From: Pseudomonas orientalis
GTDB taxonomy: Bacteria > Pseudomonadota > Gammaproteobacteria > Pseudomonadales > Pseudomonadaceae
Length of the DNA: 64,000 nucleotides
Direction of reading: 5' to 3'
Assembly (NCBI RefSeq): GCF_022807995.1
Contig: NZ_CP094351.1
Span: forward strand, 308,501 to 372,500
In this document: positions 37,087 to 45,363 of the stretch, piece by piece
Position numbering within the stretch: the stretch's first letter is position 1
Layout: each line of letters starts with the position of its first letter
The notes under the pieces: model-generated
Seen by the model: the letters and a program-made list of their open reading frames with translations, nothing else
Databases searched by the model: none
What the model was told of the DNA's origin: nothing
Made by a program: the position numbers and the translations under genes

Positions 37087-38373
37087 ATGTTGAAGCAACG
37101 GATGAGTCTGATCGCTCTGGGGATTTTGAGCGCATCGGCAGCCATGGCGAACGACCAGGAGCAATCCAAGGGCTTCGTTGAAGACAGTCACCTGAACATC
37201 GCAGCACGCAACGCCTACATCAGCCGTGACTACAAAAACGGCAAGCAGGACAAGGCCGAGTGGGGCCAGGGGTTCATCGGCAAATTCGAGTCCGGCTTCA
37301 CCCAGGGCACTGTCGGGGTGGGTGTGGACGTGATCGGCCAATACGCTATCCGTCTGGACGGCGGTAAAGGTCGCAGCGGCGCCGGCGGTATCGACTTCTT
37401 CAAGCAAGGCGACAGCGGCGAAGCGGCCAACGACCTGGCCAAAGGCGGCGCAGCCGTCAAGGCGCGTATTTCCAACACCGTGATCAAATACGGTCAGCAG
37501 ATGCCGGCCGTGCCGGTCCTGCAGTACGACAACTCGCGCCTGTTGTCGGAAACCTACGAGGGCACCTCGATCGTTTCCAAGGAAATCGCCGGCCTGCAAC
37601 TGGACGCCGGTCACTTCACCAAGGAAGCCCGCAAGAGCGCTGAAGGCAGCGACAGCGGCCGCCTGAAGAGCATCAACTACATCGGTGGCAGCTACAAATT
37701 CACCGAAAGCCTGTCGGCTGCCTTGTACGCCTCCGATATGCAGGACGTGCTGAAGAAGCAATACGTCAACGTCAACTACGTGCTGGCGCTGCCAGAGAAA
37801 CAGTCGCTGACCTTTGACTTCAACGGCTACAAGACCAAGCTGGACCGCAGCTTCGCCCTGGAAAACCAAGGTGATGCGGACGCGCGCGACAACAAGATCT
37901 GGAGCCTGGGCGCTACCTGGGCTGTTGGCCCGCACAGCTTCACCGTCGCCCACCAGCGCAGCACCGGCGACACCGGCTACCTGTACGGCGGCTACCGCAA
38001 CGCTGGCGGCATCGGCGATGGCGGCAATACCATCCTGCTGGCCAACTCCTACTGGTCCGACTTCAACGGCAAGGACGAGCGCTCCTGGCAGGCCGGCTAC
38101 GGCATCGACTTCACCACCTTCGGTGTACCGGGCCTGACCTACAACGTTGCCTACGTGCGCGGTACCAACATCGACGACGGCACCGGCCGTGGCGATGGCA
38201 CCGAGCGTGAAATCTGGAACCAGTTCAAGTACGTGGTCCAGAGCGGCCCGGCCAAAGACCTGAGCCTGCGTGCCCGTGCCTCGTGGTTGCGCGTTTCCAA
38301 CAACGCCAGCAACTACAACGTAGGCGGTAACGAGCTGCGCCTGTTCGCCGACTACCCGATCAATGTTTTCTGA
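37087..38373 (+). CDS. OprD-family outer-membrane porin
   Basis: A 428-residue porin with a signal peptide (MLKQRMSLIALGILSASAAMA). OprD-family markers are GFVEDSHLNIAARNAYISRDY, WGQGFIGKFESGFTQGTVGVGVDVIGQ, and the C-terminal NELRLFADYPINVF with its terminal Phe. These porins take up basic amino acids, small peptides or aromatic and carboxylic acids, depending on the subgroup; the substrate is not predictable here. ATG 37087 with AAGGA at 37070 was chosen; the longer frame upstream runs through the terminator. Confidence 0.92.
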   Translation: MLKQRMSLIALGILSASAAMANDQEQSKGFVEDSHLNIAARNAYISRDYKNGKQDKAEWGQGFIGKFESGFTQGTVGVGVDVIGQYAIRLDGGKGRSGAGGIDFFKQGDSGEAANDLAKGGAAVKARISNTVIKYGQQMPAVPVLQYDNSRLLSETYEGTSIVSKEIAGLQLDAGHFTKEARKSAEGSDSGRLKSINYIGGSYKFTESLSAALYASDMQDVLKKQYVNVNYVLALPEKQSLTFDFNGYKTKLDRSFALENQGDADARDNKIWSLGATWAVGPHSFTVAHQRSTGDTGYLYGGYRNAGGIGDGGNTILLANSYWSDFNGKDERSWQAGYGIDFTTFGVPGLTYNVAYVRGTNIDDGTGRGDGTEREIWNQFKYVVQSGPAKDLSLRARASWLRVSNNASNYNVGGNELRLFADYPINVF

Positions 38374-38403
38374 TTGATCGCGCGTCGCGCCTGATACCAG
38401 GCA

Positions 38404-38436
38404 ATAAAAAACCCCGACTGGTTCGGGGTTTTTTTA
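38404..38436. terminator. Bidirectional terminator between porin and oxidoreductase genes
   Basis: Stem AAACCCCGA / TCGGGGTTT flanked by an A run on the left and a T run on the right, serving both converging genes. Confidence 0.88.
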
Positions 38437-38450
38437 TGGTTGAAATAAGA

Positions 38451-39449
38451 TTATTGGAGGGTGATGGTGACTTTGCCTTTTGCCCTGCCCTGATCGACGT
38501 ACCGCAACGCCTCTGCGGTCGATTCGAACGGGAAAGAGCGATCGATGACCGGTTTGATAACGCCTGCCTCGATCAGCGCGGTGACGTGCTGCAATTGCCT
38601 GCCGTCGGCATGCATAAACAAAAATGCATAGCTCACTCCGCGCTTGCGGGCTTTTCTGCGAATGCCGCTGCTCAGCAGGCGCATGACCTGCCCCAGCACC
38701 CAGGACAAGCCTTGCGCCTGGGCAAATTGCGCAGTCGGCGGCCCAGAAAGGGAAATAAGCTGGCCGCCAGGCTTGAGCACCTTGAGCGATTTCTCCAGTA
38801 CATCACTGCCGAGGCTGTTCAACACTACGTCGAAATCGCGCAACTCGCTGGCAAAGTCCTGCTGTTTGTAATCGATGACCACATCCGCCCCAAGTGCTTT
38901 CACCCATTCGACATTCGCCGTACTGGTGGTGGTCGCAACGAAGGCGCCGAGGTGCTTGGCGAGCTGGATGGCGAGCGTGCCGACACCGCCGGAACCGGCA
39001 TGGATCAACACCTTCTGGCCTCTTTTCACCTGAGCGGTTTCAACCAGCACCTGCCAGGCCGTCAAGGCGGCCAAGGGCATGGCGGCCGCTTCGGCCATGC
39101 TCAGGTTCGCGGATTTGAATGCCAGCGCATTTTCATTCACGGCGATCAACTCGGCAAAGGTCCCGATCCGCGACTCGGGAGGACGCGCATAGACCTCGTC
39201 TCCCGGCTTGAATCGCGTGACCGCCGCACCTGTGCGAACCACCACCCCGGCCAGATCATTGCCCAATATCAACGGAAACCTGTAGGGCAGGATCAGTTTG
39301 AATTCCCCCGTGCTGATCTTCGAGTCCAGCGGGTTCACGCTCGCTGCATGCACCTGGATCAGCACGTCATGCACACCGACCGCAGGGTCGGGCACTTGGC
39401 CAATCCTTCCGTCCTGTTTGCCGTAGCGGTCGATGAAAAATGCCTTCAT
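38451..39449 (-). CDS. NADP-dependent quinone-oxidoreductase-like protein (MDR family)
   Basis: A 332-residue medium-chain dehydrogenase/reductase without the catalytic zinc ligands. It shows MKAFFIDRYGKQDGRIGQ, YRFPLILGNDLAGVVVRTG, and the nucleotide-binding QKVLIHAGSGGVGTLAIQLA. Such enzymes reduce quinones or enones using NADPH. The start is ATG 39449, overlapping the stop of the upstream SDR gene by four bases. It belongs to the oxidoreductase cluster at 38.4-41.4 kb. Confidence 0.88.
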   Translation of the reverse strand: MKAFFIDRYGKQDGRIGQVPDPAVGVHDVLIQVHAASVNPLDSKISTGEFKLILPYRFPLILGNDLAGVVVRTGAAVTRFKPGDEVYARPPESRIGTFAELIAVNENALAFKSANLSMAEAAAMPLAALTAWQVLVETAQVKRGQKVLIHAGSGGVGTLAIQLAKHLGAFVATTTSTANVEWVKALGADVVIDYKQQDFASELRDFDVVLNSLGSDVLEKSLKVLKPGGQLISLSGPPTAQFAQAQGLSWVLGQVMRLLSSGIRRKARKRGVSYAFLFMHADGRQLQHVTALIEAGVIKPVIDRSFPFESTAEALRYVDQGRAKGKVTITLQ

Positions 39450-40228
39450 GGTAGATAGCGCTGCGCCACGGTGGACTGCTTGATCTGCGCCAAAAGCCCC
39501 TGGCGCGCGGTTTGCAGCGCATCCCAACGCTCGCCGTCCTGGAGCGCGGGAATGGTCACCGGTTCGCGACGGTCGAAGCCGAGCAGTGCGGCGTCCACCA
39601 GCGCATCCACTTCCATGATTTCGCTCAAGGTGTTGATGTCGATACCGGCGCGATCCCAGATCTCCGTGCGGGTCGCGGCGGGCAGTACGGCTTGCACGTA
39701 GACACCCCGAGGCGACAGTTCCAGGCTCAGGCCCTGGGACAGGAACAGCACAAACGCCTTGGTCGCCCCGTAAACCGACATGCCGAACTCAGGCGCCAGC
39801 CCCACCACCGAACCGATGTTGATGATTGCGCCTTCACCAGCATTGGCCAAGCGCGGTGCGATGGCGCTTGCGAGCCGCACCAGCGCGGTGGTGTTGAGGG
39901 CCACCAGTTGCGCAACACTGTCAGTGCTTTGCTCGATAAAGGTGCCCGATTGTGCGGCGCCGGCATTGTTGACGAGGATGCCGATATGCGCGTCATCACG
40001 CAGGCGCGCTTCGACGGTGTGCAGGTCGCTGAGTTGCGTCAGGTCGGCCTGGAGCACTTCGATGGCGACGTTGTGTTTGTCGCGCAAGGTGGCGGCGAGC
40101 GTTTCCAGACGTGCGTGATCGCGGGCGACCAACACCAGGTCATGCCCGCGTTGGGCGAAACGCTCGGCATAAACTGCGCCGATGCCGGTGGAAGCGCCAG
40201 TGATGAGAACGGTAGGGCGAGTGGTCAT
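39446..40228 (-). CDS. Short-chain dehydrogenase/reductase
   Basis: A 260-residue SDR with the cofactor motif TVLITGASTGIGAVYAERFA, NNAGAAQSG, and the catalytic Ser/YxxxK in INIGSVVGLAPEFGMSVYGATKAF. Substrate unknown. Coupled to the downstream MDR gene. Confidence 0.88.
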   Translation of the reverse strand: MTTRPTVLITGASTGIGAVYAERFAQRGHDLVLVARDHARLETLAATLRDKHNVAIEVLQADLTQLSDLHTVEARLRDDAHIGILVNNAGAAQSGTFIEQSTDSVAQLVALNTTALVRLASAIAPRLANAGEGAIINIGSVVGLAPEFGMSVYGATKAFVLFLSQGLSLELSPRGVYVQAVLPAATRTEIWDRAGIDINTLSEIMEVDALVDAALLGFDRREPVTIPALQDGERWDALQTARQGLLAQIKQSTVAQRYLP

Positions 40229-40286
40229 GATGTCAGCTCTTTATCAGGGACAGGGAGTGGGATGGATGCAGATAAAACAGGCTCGG

Positions 40287-41387
40287 TCAGTTCGCGGCAG
40301 CGCTTGATTCGGCCAGCGTCGGGTAGTCGATGTAGCCCGTCGCACCGCCGCCGTAGAGCGTGGCGGGGTCGAAGGCGGACAGTGACGCGCCGGCCTTGAA
40401 CCGCTCCACCAGATCGGGATTGGCGATAAATGGGCGACCAAAGGCGATCAGGTCGGCCTTGTCATGCGCAAGGCGCGCCTCGGCCAGGTCCAGGTCATAG
40501 CCGTTGTTGGCGATGTAGGTATTCCTGAAGCGTTGGCGCAAGGCGTCGAAATCAAAGGGCGCCACGTCACGTGGCCCACCGGTCGCGCCTTCGACGAGGT
40601 GCAGATAAACGATGTCCAGCGCATTGAGTTGATCGGCGATGTAATCGAACTGCGCCTGCGGATCGCTGCTCGACACACCGTTAGCCGGCGACACCGGCGA
40701 AAGGCGAATCCCCGTACGATCGGCGCCAATCTCGGCGACCACCGCCGCCGTCACTTCCAGCAACAACCGTGCACGGTTGGCGATCGAACCGCCGTAGGCA
40801 TCCGTACGCTGGTTGGCGCCGTCCTTGATGAACTGGTCCAGCAAATAGCCGTTCGCACCGTGGATCTCCACGCCATCGAAGCCTGCGGCGATGGCGTTTG
40901 CCGCTGCTTGGCGGAAATCATTGACGATGCCCGGCAGTTCGTCAGCCTCCAGTGCTCGCGGCTCGGAAACGTCCTCGAAGCGATTGTTGACGAACACCTT
41001 GGTCGCGGGCCGAAGCGCGGAGGGCGCAACCGGCGCCGCGCCTTGGGGCTGCAGATCCACGTGGGACACACGGCCCACATGCCACAGCTGCAGGAACATT
41101 TTCCCACCCTTGGCATGCACGGCATCGGTCACCTTGCGCCAGCCTTCTATCTGCGCCTGCGTGTAAATGCCTGGCGTGTCTTGATAACCCTGGCCTTGCT
41201 GCGAGATCTGCGAGGCTTCGGAAATCAGCAAGCCCGCGCTGGCCCGCTGGCTGTAATAGGCAGCCGCGAACTCACTCGGCACCAGACCCTTGCCGGCGCG
41301 ATTGCGCGTCAGTGGCGCGAGAACCATACGGTTAGACAGCGTCAGGTTGCCCAGTGTGTAGAGAGTAAACAGATTCAGATCGCTCAT
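40287..41387 (-). CDS. Old yellow enzyme / alkene reductase (NemA-like)
   Basis: A 366-residue FMN-dependent ene-reductase. Landmarks are LSNRMVLAPLTRNRA, WHVGRVSHVDLQP, VEIHGANGYLLDQFIKDGANQRTD and the phosphate-binding DKADLIAFGRPFIANPDLVER. Such enzymes reduce electrophilic alkenes, N-ethylmaleimide or nitro compounds. It sits with two other reductases and a divergent TetR regulator, suggesting a response to electrophiles. Confidence 0.92.
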   Translation of the reverse strand: MSDLNLFTLYTLGNLTLSNRMVLAPLTRNRAGKGLVPSEFAAAYYSQRASAGLLISEASQISQQGQGYQDTPGIYTQAQIEGWRKVTDAVHAKGGKMFLQLWHVGRVSHVDLQPQGAAPVAPSALRPATKVFVNNRFEDVSEPRALEADELPGIVNDFRQAAANAIAAGFDGVEIHGANGYLLDQFIKDGANQRTDAYGGSIANRARLLLEVTAAVVAEIGADRTGIRLSPVSPANGVSSSDPQAQFDYIADQLNALDIVYLHLVEGATGGPRDVAPFDFDALRQRFRNTYIANNGYDLDLAEARLAHDKADLIAFGRPFIANPDLVERFKAGASLSAFDPATLYGGGATGYIDYPTLAESSAAAN

Positions 41388-41533
41388 GGGTGTTTGTTCC
41401 GTGCCCGTGGGTGAAAGTCATAGCGCTTGGGATTAGGATGATGATCGAAATCTAAACTGTCAACGGTTTTGATTATGAATGACATCTATGTATCATTGGT
41501 CAATGAATTTCAGCGGTAGCGAGGTTATCGAAC

Positions 41534-42109
41534 ATGCGCGTATCCAAGGCCCAGGCCCAGGCAAACCGGGAGCACATCGTCGAAACGGCTTCAGTCGTGT
41601 TTCGCGAGCGCGGCTTTGACGGCGTCGGCGTGGCCGACCTGATGGCCGCCGCCGGCTTCACCCATGGCGGCTTCTACAAACATTTCGGCTCCAAGGCCGA
41701 CCTGATGGCCGAAGCTTCGGCCAACAGCCTCGCGCAATCGTTGGCCAGCGCCGAAAAATTGAGCGTGAAGGACTTCATCGATCTATATGTGTCCAGGGAC
41801 CATCGCGACGGTCGCGCGACGGGGTGCACCATGGCGGCGTTATGCGGTGATGCGGCGCGTCAGTCGGGGGAGTTGAAATCGGCCTTTGCGCAGGGCATCG
41901 AGCACATGTTGCAGACGCTCGGCGAAAAATGCCCGACTGGTTCGGATGAGGCGCCGGAAGAGGCGAGGGGGAAAATGATTGATCTGCTCGCGCGTGCGGT
42001 GGGCGCGATTATGTTGTCGCGGGCTTGTCCGGATGATTCGGCGTTGGCGGATGAGATTTTGGAGGTGTGTCGGGCGCGGATGGGTGGGGCGTTGTCGATT
42101 GAGTCGTAG
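41534..42109 (+). CDS. TetR/AcrR-family transcriptional regulator
   Basis: A 191-residue repressor-type regulator. The HTH is in ASVVFRERGFDGVGVADLMAAAGFTHGGFYKHFGSKADLMAEA (about residues 18-60). The C-terminal ligand domain carries several Cys residues (GCTMAALCGDA). It is divergent from the nemA-like gene across 146 bases, so it probably controls the reductase cluster; NemR-like cysteine sensing is possible but not shown. Confidence 0.88.
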   Translation: MRVSKAQAQANREHIVETASVVFRERGFDGVGVADLMAAAGFTHGGFYKHFGSKADLMAEASANSLAQSLASAEKLSVKDFIDLYVSRDHRDGRATGCTMAALCGDAARQSGELKSAFAQGIEHMLQTLGEKCPTGSDEAPEEARGKMIDLLARAVGAIMLSRACPDDSALADEILEVCRARMGGALSIES

Positions 42110-42221
42110 AGTGGGAGGCGCTGCGGAGGCGGACGGTAATGGTTACTACAGCGCCTATATCGGTTGATGTCTCTAGGCTAGTATTGGAGATATCAGCAAC
42201 TGTATGACAAGGAAGGTCGTA

Positions 42222-42833
42222 ATGGATCTACACAACGAGTTCGAAAAAAGTAAATTCTTTCATAGCGCTCGGATCGACCGCCGCTCTGCCGACGCATTGG
42301 TCGGCTTGGCCGCTGGTTTGACGGCTGATGGTGTAGTGACCACTGGCGAAGCTCTATTTCTAAAACAGTGGCTGGACACCAATCTGGTTCATCTTGATGA
42401 TCCAGTGATAAATCTTCTGTACTCCCGCTTATCGAGCATGCTTGAAGACAACGTCTTGGACGCTGACGAGTCCCAAGAGCTGCTTAGTCTTTTGCGCAGT
42501 TTCTCTGGCCTGCCTTTACAAAGTCCTAAGGGTGTTGAGTCGGGTTTTGTCGCGCCTAACGATTTGCCTTTCAATGCACCTGCGCCTGATCTGATCTGGG
42601 ACGGCAAGATGTTCGTTTTCACCGGGATCATGGCTTACGGACCTCGCAAGGATTGCCAAGCGCTGATAGAAGAGCGCGGGGCGCTGATTGCTGGAGGGGT
42701 GAGCAAGAAAGTGCATTATCTAGTCGTTGGCAGCGTCGGTAACGAGCAATGGCGCCACAGCAGTTATGGCACCAAAATCATGAAGGCGGTGGAGCTTCGC
42801 GAAGCGGGGGGCGCCGATAGCCATTGTTGGTGA
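42222..42833 (+). CDS. BRCT-domain protein with a frameshifted C-terminus
   Basis: About 203 residues in the open frame. The N-terminal half is helical and TerB-like (LVGLAAGLTADGVVTTGEAL); the C-terminal half is a BRCT domain (DGKMFVFTGIMAYGPRKDCQ; KKVHYLVVGSVGNEQWRHSS). After KAVELREAG the frame enters an odd tail (GADSHCW). A different frame, starting at the six-G run at 42806-42811, reads APIAIVGESHWQQMLFG and stops at 42864, which looks like the natural end of the protein. One extra G therefore probably breaks the gene. ATG 42222 has AAGGAAGG upstream. Function unknown; BRCT domains bind phosphoproteins or DNA ends. Confidence 0.75.
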   Translation: MDLHNEFEKSKFFHSARIDRRSADALVGLAAGLTADGVVTTGEALFLKQWLDTNLVHLDDPVINLLYSRLSSMLEDNVLDADESQELLSLLRSFSGLPLQSPKGVESGFVAPNDLPFNAPAPDLIWDGKMFVFTGIMAYGPRKDCQALIEERGALIAGGVSKKVHYLVVGSVGNEQWRHSSYGTKIMKAVELREAGGADSHCW

Positions 42834-42957
42834 GAGTCATTGGCAGCAAATGCTGTTTGGTTGAGGCGTCGTTGCTTTCACCGAGATTTGAACGCGCCTG
42901 GTTGGATGCTGCAACGGCGTTCATGCCAGTTGTTGCTCGATTTGTCTTGATATTGTT

Positions 42958-42982
42958 ATCGCGAGCAAGCTCGATTCCTACA
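42958..42982. repeat. Solo, degenerate TGTAGGAGCGAG-type REP
   Basis: A single arm close to the right half of the copies at 16.4 and 20.4 kb (TCGCGAGCAAGCTCG then ATTCCTACA), without a paired partner. Confidence 0.6.
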
Positions 42983-43064
42983 GAGTGAGTATCGCTGGCG
43001 GTGCCGCTGTATTGGATGAAGCCTTCGTAGCTTTTGACCGCTCCTGCAAAAACCAAACGCGCAC

Positions 43065-43097
43065 AAAAAAGGCCCACCTTACGGTGAGCCTCTTTCG
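43065..43097 (-). terminator. Old tRNA-Thr terminator beside the left attachment site
   Basis: On the minus strand, AGGCTCACC pairs with GGTGGGCCT and is followed by TTTTT. It stands just beyond the tRNA fragment, as expected if this was the terminator of the original tRNA gene before the island inserted. Confidence 0.65.
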
Positions 43098-43104
43098 ATG
43101 TTGC

Positions 43105-43155
43105 GTATGGTGCTGGCATCAGGAGTCGAACCCGGGACCTACTGATTACAAGTCA
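43105..43155 (-). repeat. Left attachment repeat: 3' half of tRNA-Thr
   Basis: This is a copy of the 3' half of the intact tRNA gene at 49138-49213, in the same orientation. 36 bases (43120-43155) are identical to 49150-49185; two differences lie in the acceptor stem. Together with the intact gene it brackets the integrase island. Confidence 0.88.
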
Positions 43156-43357
43156 TGCACCGTAGTCAATCAAGCCTTAACTTTGCGGCGTTTATTTGTA
43201 CGTTGAGCATTGGTCGTATGCCCTTTGATTCCCGCATCAAGGCATTCATTGTACGCGGAAAATCATGCTACTTTTCTCTACCCAATCGACAGCTATCTGT
43301 GGATAACTCAGATTGATCTGCGCAGAAATAGTCAATTTTTAGGGGCTTGAGGACGTT

Positions 43358-43675
43358 ATGAAAGGCACGATTGCAATCGACGCCCAGGGTGATGGGCAAG
43401 CGTTTTACGGGAAATTTAAACGGGAGCCGGTCCTCGTTACAAACGAATATCGTGTGTACGAGCTTGCCGACTTCTACCTCGATAGAGACGAGACAATTGA
43501 GGTCGTGGGCAGCAAGTCGGGGCGGTTGCTTGGCAAATATCGGCAGATCGCCATTGTCGGCGCTCAGGAGCCGAAGCATTACAGCATGGTCGAAGCGTGG
43601 GCATTTGACAGTTCCCTGCGACAACCGGCGAAGAACATCAGCTACCGGGCAATTTTCTTCGACTTTGACGCGTAG
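43358..43675 (+). CDS. Hypothetical island protein
   Basis: A 105-residue soluble protein starting MKGTIAIDAQGDGQAFYGKF with GAGGA upstream at 43349. It looks mostly beta-stranded (VLVTNEYRVYELADFYLD; NISYRAIFFDFDA). No family recognised. It converges on the integrase gene. Confidence 0.55.
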   Translation: MKGTIAIDAQGDGQAFYGKFKREPVLVTNEYRVYELADFYLDRDETIEVVGSKSGRLLGKYRQIAIVGAQEPKHYSMVEAWAFDSSLRQPAKNISYRAIFFDFDA

Positions 43676-43687
43676 CCGGAGTGTAAA

Positions 43688-44836
43688 TTATTCCGCCGAT
43701 GGGTTAACTGTCGGCACGCTCAAGTCATAAACATCCATCATTGATTCGTCTTTGTGCCCCGACGCCTGTTGCTTATCCGCCCGAGTGCCCACAGTGTCAG
43801 TGATGCCCTTGCGTTTGAAGTCGTGCATCCCGAACCGCTGCTCCTCGGTGAGTACACCTTTCTCGATCGCCTGAACGATCAGCCGCTGGAAGGCTGTATC
43901 AAGCCCCGACTTCGACAGCTGTCTGCCGGTGGCAGCAATAATCAGGAAGCGCTGGTCTGCTCGGATTGGTACAGGCACACGTTTTCGCTCCCACGTCTCC
44001 GACCTGACGGCCTTGGCTGCATCCCATGCGGCGCGTAGCCGAGGCGTCCAGCGAACGATATTGTCCCGGCTACCCTTCCGGCGGTTGGTCAGCACGCCCT
44101 CGGCGAGCTCATTTTCGTCGGTTAGGGTGATTGTCTCGATACCGCGTAGACGGCAGAGGTAGCCGATCTCCATCACATACCAGAGGTAGGGCGAGCAGGC
44201 CCCAGGCTGGCCGCTCTTGAGCTGACCTTGCTGCTGCGCGAACCTGATCAGGTTGGCCATGACGGTGTCGTCGGGCAGCCGGCGCTGTTTGCGCTCTTTC
44301 GGCGACTCGATGCCCTTGGCCGGGTTGTCTTTCACGAAACCACGATTGCGGCCCCACTGCATCACGCGGCGCAGGTAACGCAAGGCGTGCGCGGCCTTTG
44401 ATGGCTTGCCCTCCTGGGCGATCTTGTCGATGATCCGCTGGATAAGCGCCGGCGTGAACTTGAGCACCGCCAGCTCTCCCAGCGGCTTGCCGAGCTTTGT
44501 CGGGAATGCCAGAAGCACGTCGCGGGAATAGACGTAGTCGTCGTGGGTTTTCTCGCTGAGAGCCTTGTACTGATCGCTTTTGTGGAACTCGTCGCAGAGA
44601 TAGTGCAGGCTGTCTCGGTCCACGCCGTTGCGCTCCTCGATCAGTCGGTGAAGCTCCGAAAGCGTCACATTGCCCGCGCACAGGTTCTGCCGCTGGCGCC
44701 GGCCGGCTTCGTTGAAATACAGGATGTACCAGCACCCCGCCCCGCGGTGGTCAAAATACACCGAGCGTGGCAGGGCAGCCTGGTCAATATGGCCAGGGAT
44801 GTTCGGGTTGTGCTGGCGCTTCCTTCCTCGCTTCAT
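43688..44836 (-). CDS. Tyrosine-family site-specific integrase
   Basis: A 382-residue integrase. The N-terminal part has an Arm/core-binding layout (SEKTHDDYVYSRDVLLAFPTKLG). The catalytic domain has the first Arg in YLCRLRGIETI, the second box in MHDFKRKGITDT (His-xx-Arg type), ASGHKDESMMDVYD with the downstream His and the presumed nucleophile Tyr. Active-site residues appear present. It should catalyse integration and excision at the tRNA-Thr site. It lies near the repeat end of the island rather than the intact tRNA. Confidence 0.9.
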   Translation of the reverse strand: MKRGRKRQHNPNIPGHIDQAALPRSVYFDHRGAGCWYILYFNEAGRRQRQNLCAGNVTLSELHRLIEERNGVDRDSLHYLCDEFHKSDQYKALSEKTHDDYVYSRDVLLAFPTKLGKPLGELAVLKFTPALIQRIIDKIAQEGKPSKAAHALRYLRRVMQWGRNRGFVKDNPAKGIESPKERKQRRLPDDTVMANLIRFAQQQGQLKSGQPGACSPYLWYVMEIGYLCRLRGIETITLTDENELAEGVLTNRRKGSRDNIVRWTPRLRAAWDAAKAVRSETWERKRVPVPIRADQRFLIIAATGRQLSKSGLDTAFQRLIVQAIEKGVLTEEQRFGMHDFKRKGITDTVGTRADKQQASGHKDESMMDVYDLSVPTVNPSAE

Positions 44837-45052
44837 ACAATGTCCGCGTCATACTTTTCTTGATCGATTGGCTTGAGGTCGCCCGCCTGGTTTTGGGGGT
44901 TCGACGTAACGCCCAAAACCATCGCGTTGCTCTTGGGTCAAAAAACACGACTGGCATCGATCACAGCGCCTCGACGTAAAGTAACGATTTTGCGCTTATA
45001 CACTCATGGCTGACGGTGCGGCAAATAAAATGTCAAAGGTCTGCAAATAGCG

Positions 45053-45087
45053 AAAAGCCCAGTCGCCTTTTCTTGGCGACTAGGCTT
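45053..45087 (-). terminator. Terminator of the pyocin-immunity operon
   Basis: On the minus strand, AAGCCTAGTCGCC pairs with GGCGACTGGGCTT (one G-T pair), with the T-rich TTTTCGC overlapping the end. It lies 13 bases past the immunity stop. Confidence 0.8.
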
Positions 45088-45099
45088 GGTTAGCTTTGA

Positions 45100-45363
45100 T
45101 TAAGCTGTTTTGAAGCCTGGCTTGCCATTGGCGGCCCGCCATTCTTTAACCTTATTAGTTATTGCCTCGGGCGTGCTCTCTGCGTCCGTCGCTGCATAAT
45201 AAATAAGGTCTGTGCTTTCAGGATGTTCGGTGATTCTTTCGAAATGCTCCAAAAGTATATCTAGCTGATCATCGGTCTTGGCGATATTCTCTTTAAATAT
45301 CTCCTTCATAAACTCCAAAAACTCAGCTTCTGTATATTCTGAAATACTGCTTTTAAGTTCCAT
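45100..45363 (-). CDS. Colicin/pyocin immunity protein (Im9-type)
   Basis: An 87-residue four-helix immunity protein that blocks the DNase of the neighbouring pyocin. The sequence follows the Im2/Im9 family: MELKSSISEYTEAEFLEFMK, LDILLEHFERITEHPESTD, the DLIYY motif of helix III used to bind the DNase, and KEWRAANGKPGFK at the end. Its ATG overlaps the pyocin stop (TAATG), ensuring coupled translation. It is acidic, as expected for an inhibitor of a basic nuclease domain. Confidence 0.95.
   Translation of the reverse strand: MELKSSISEYTEAEFLEFMKEIFKENIAKTDDQLDILLEHFERITEHPESTDLIYYAATDAESTPEAITNKVKEWRAANGKPGFKTA

Noticed and set aside
43688..44836. The island as a complete prophage
   Set aside because: Only integrase and a methylase recall phages; no structural, lysis or replication genes are present in the 6 kb.
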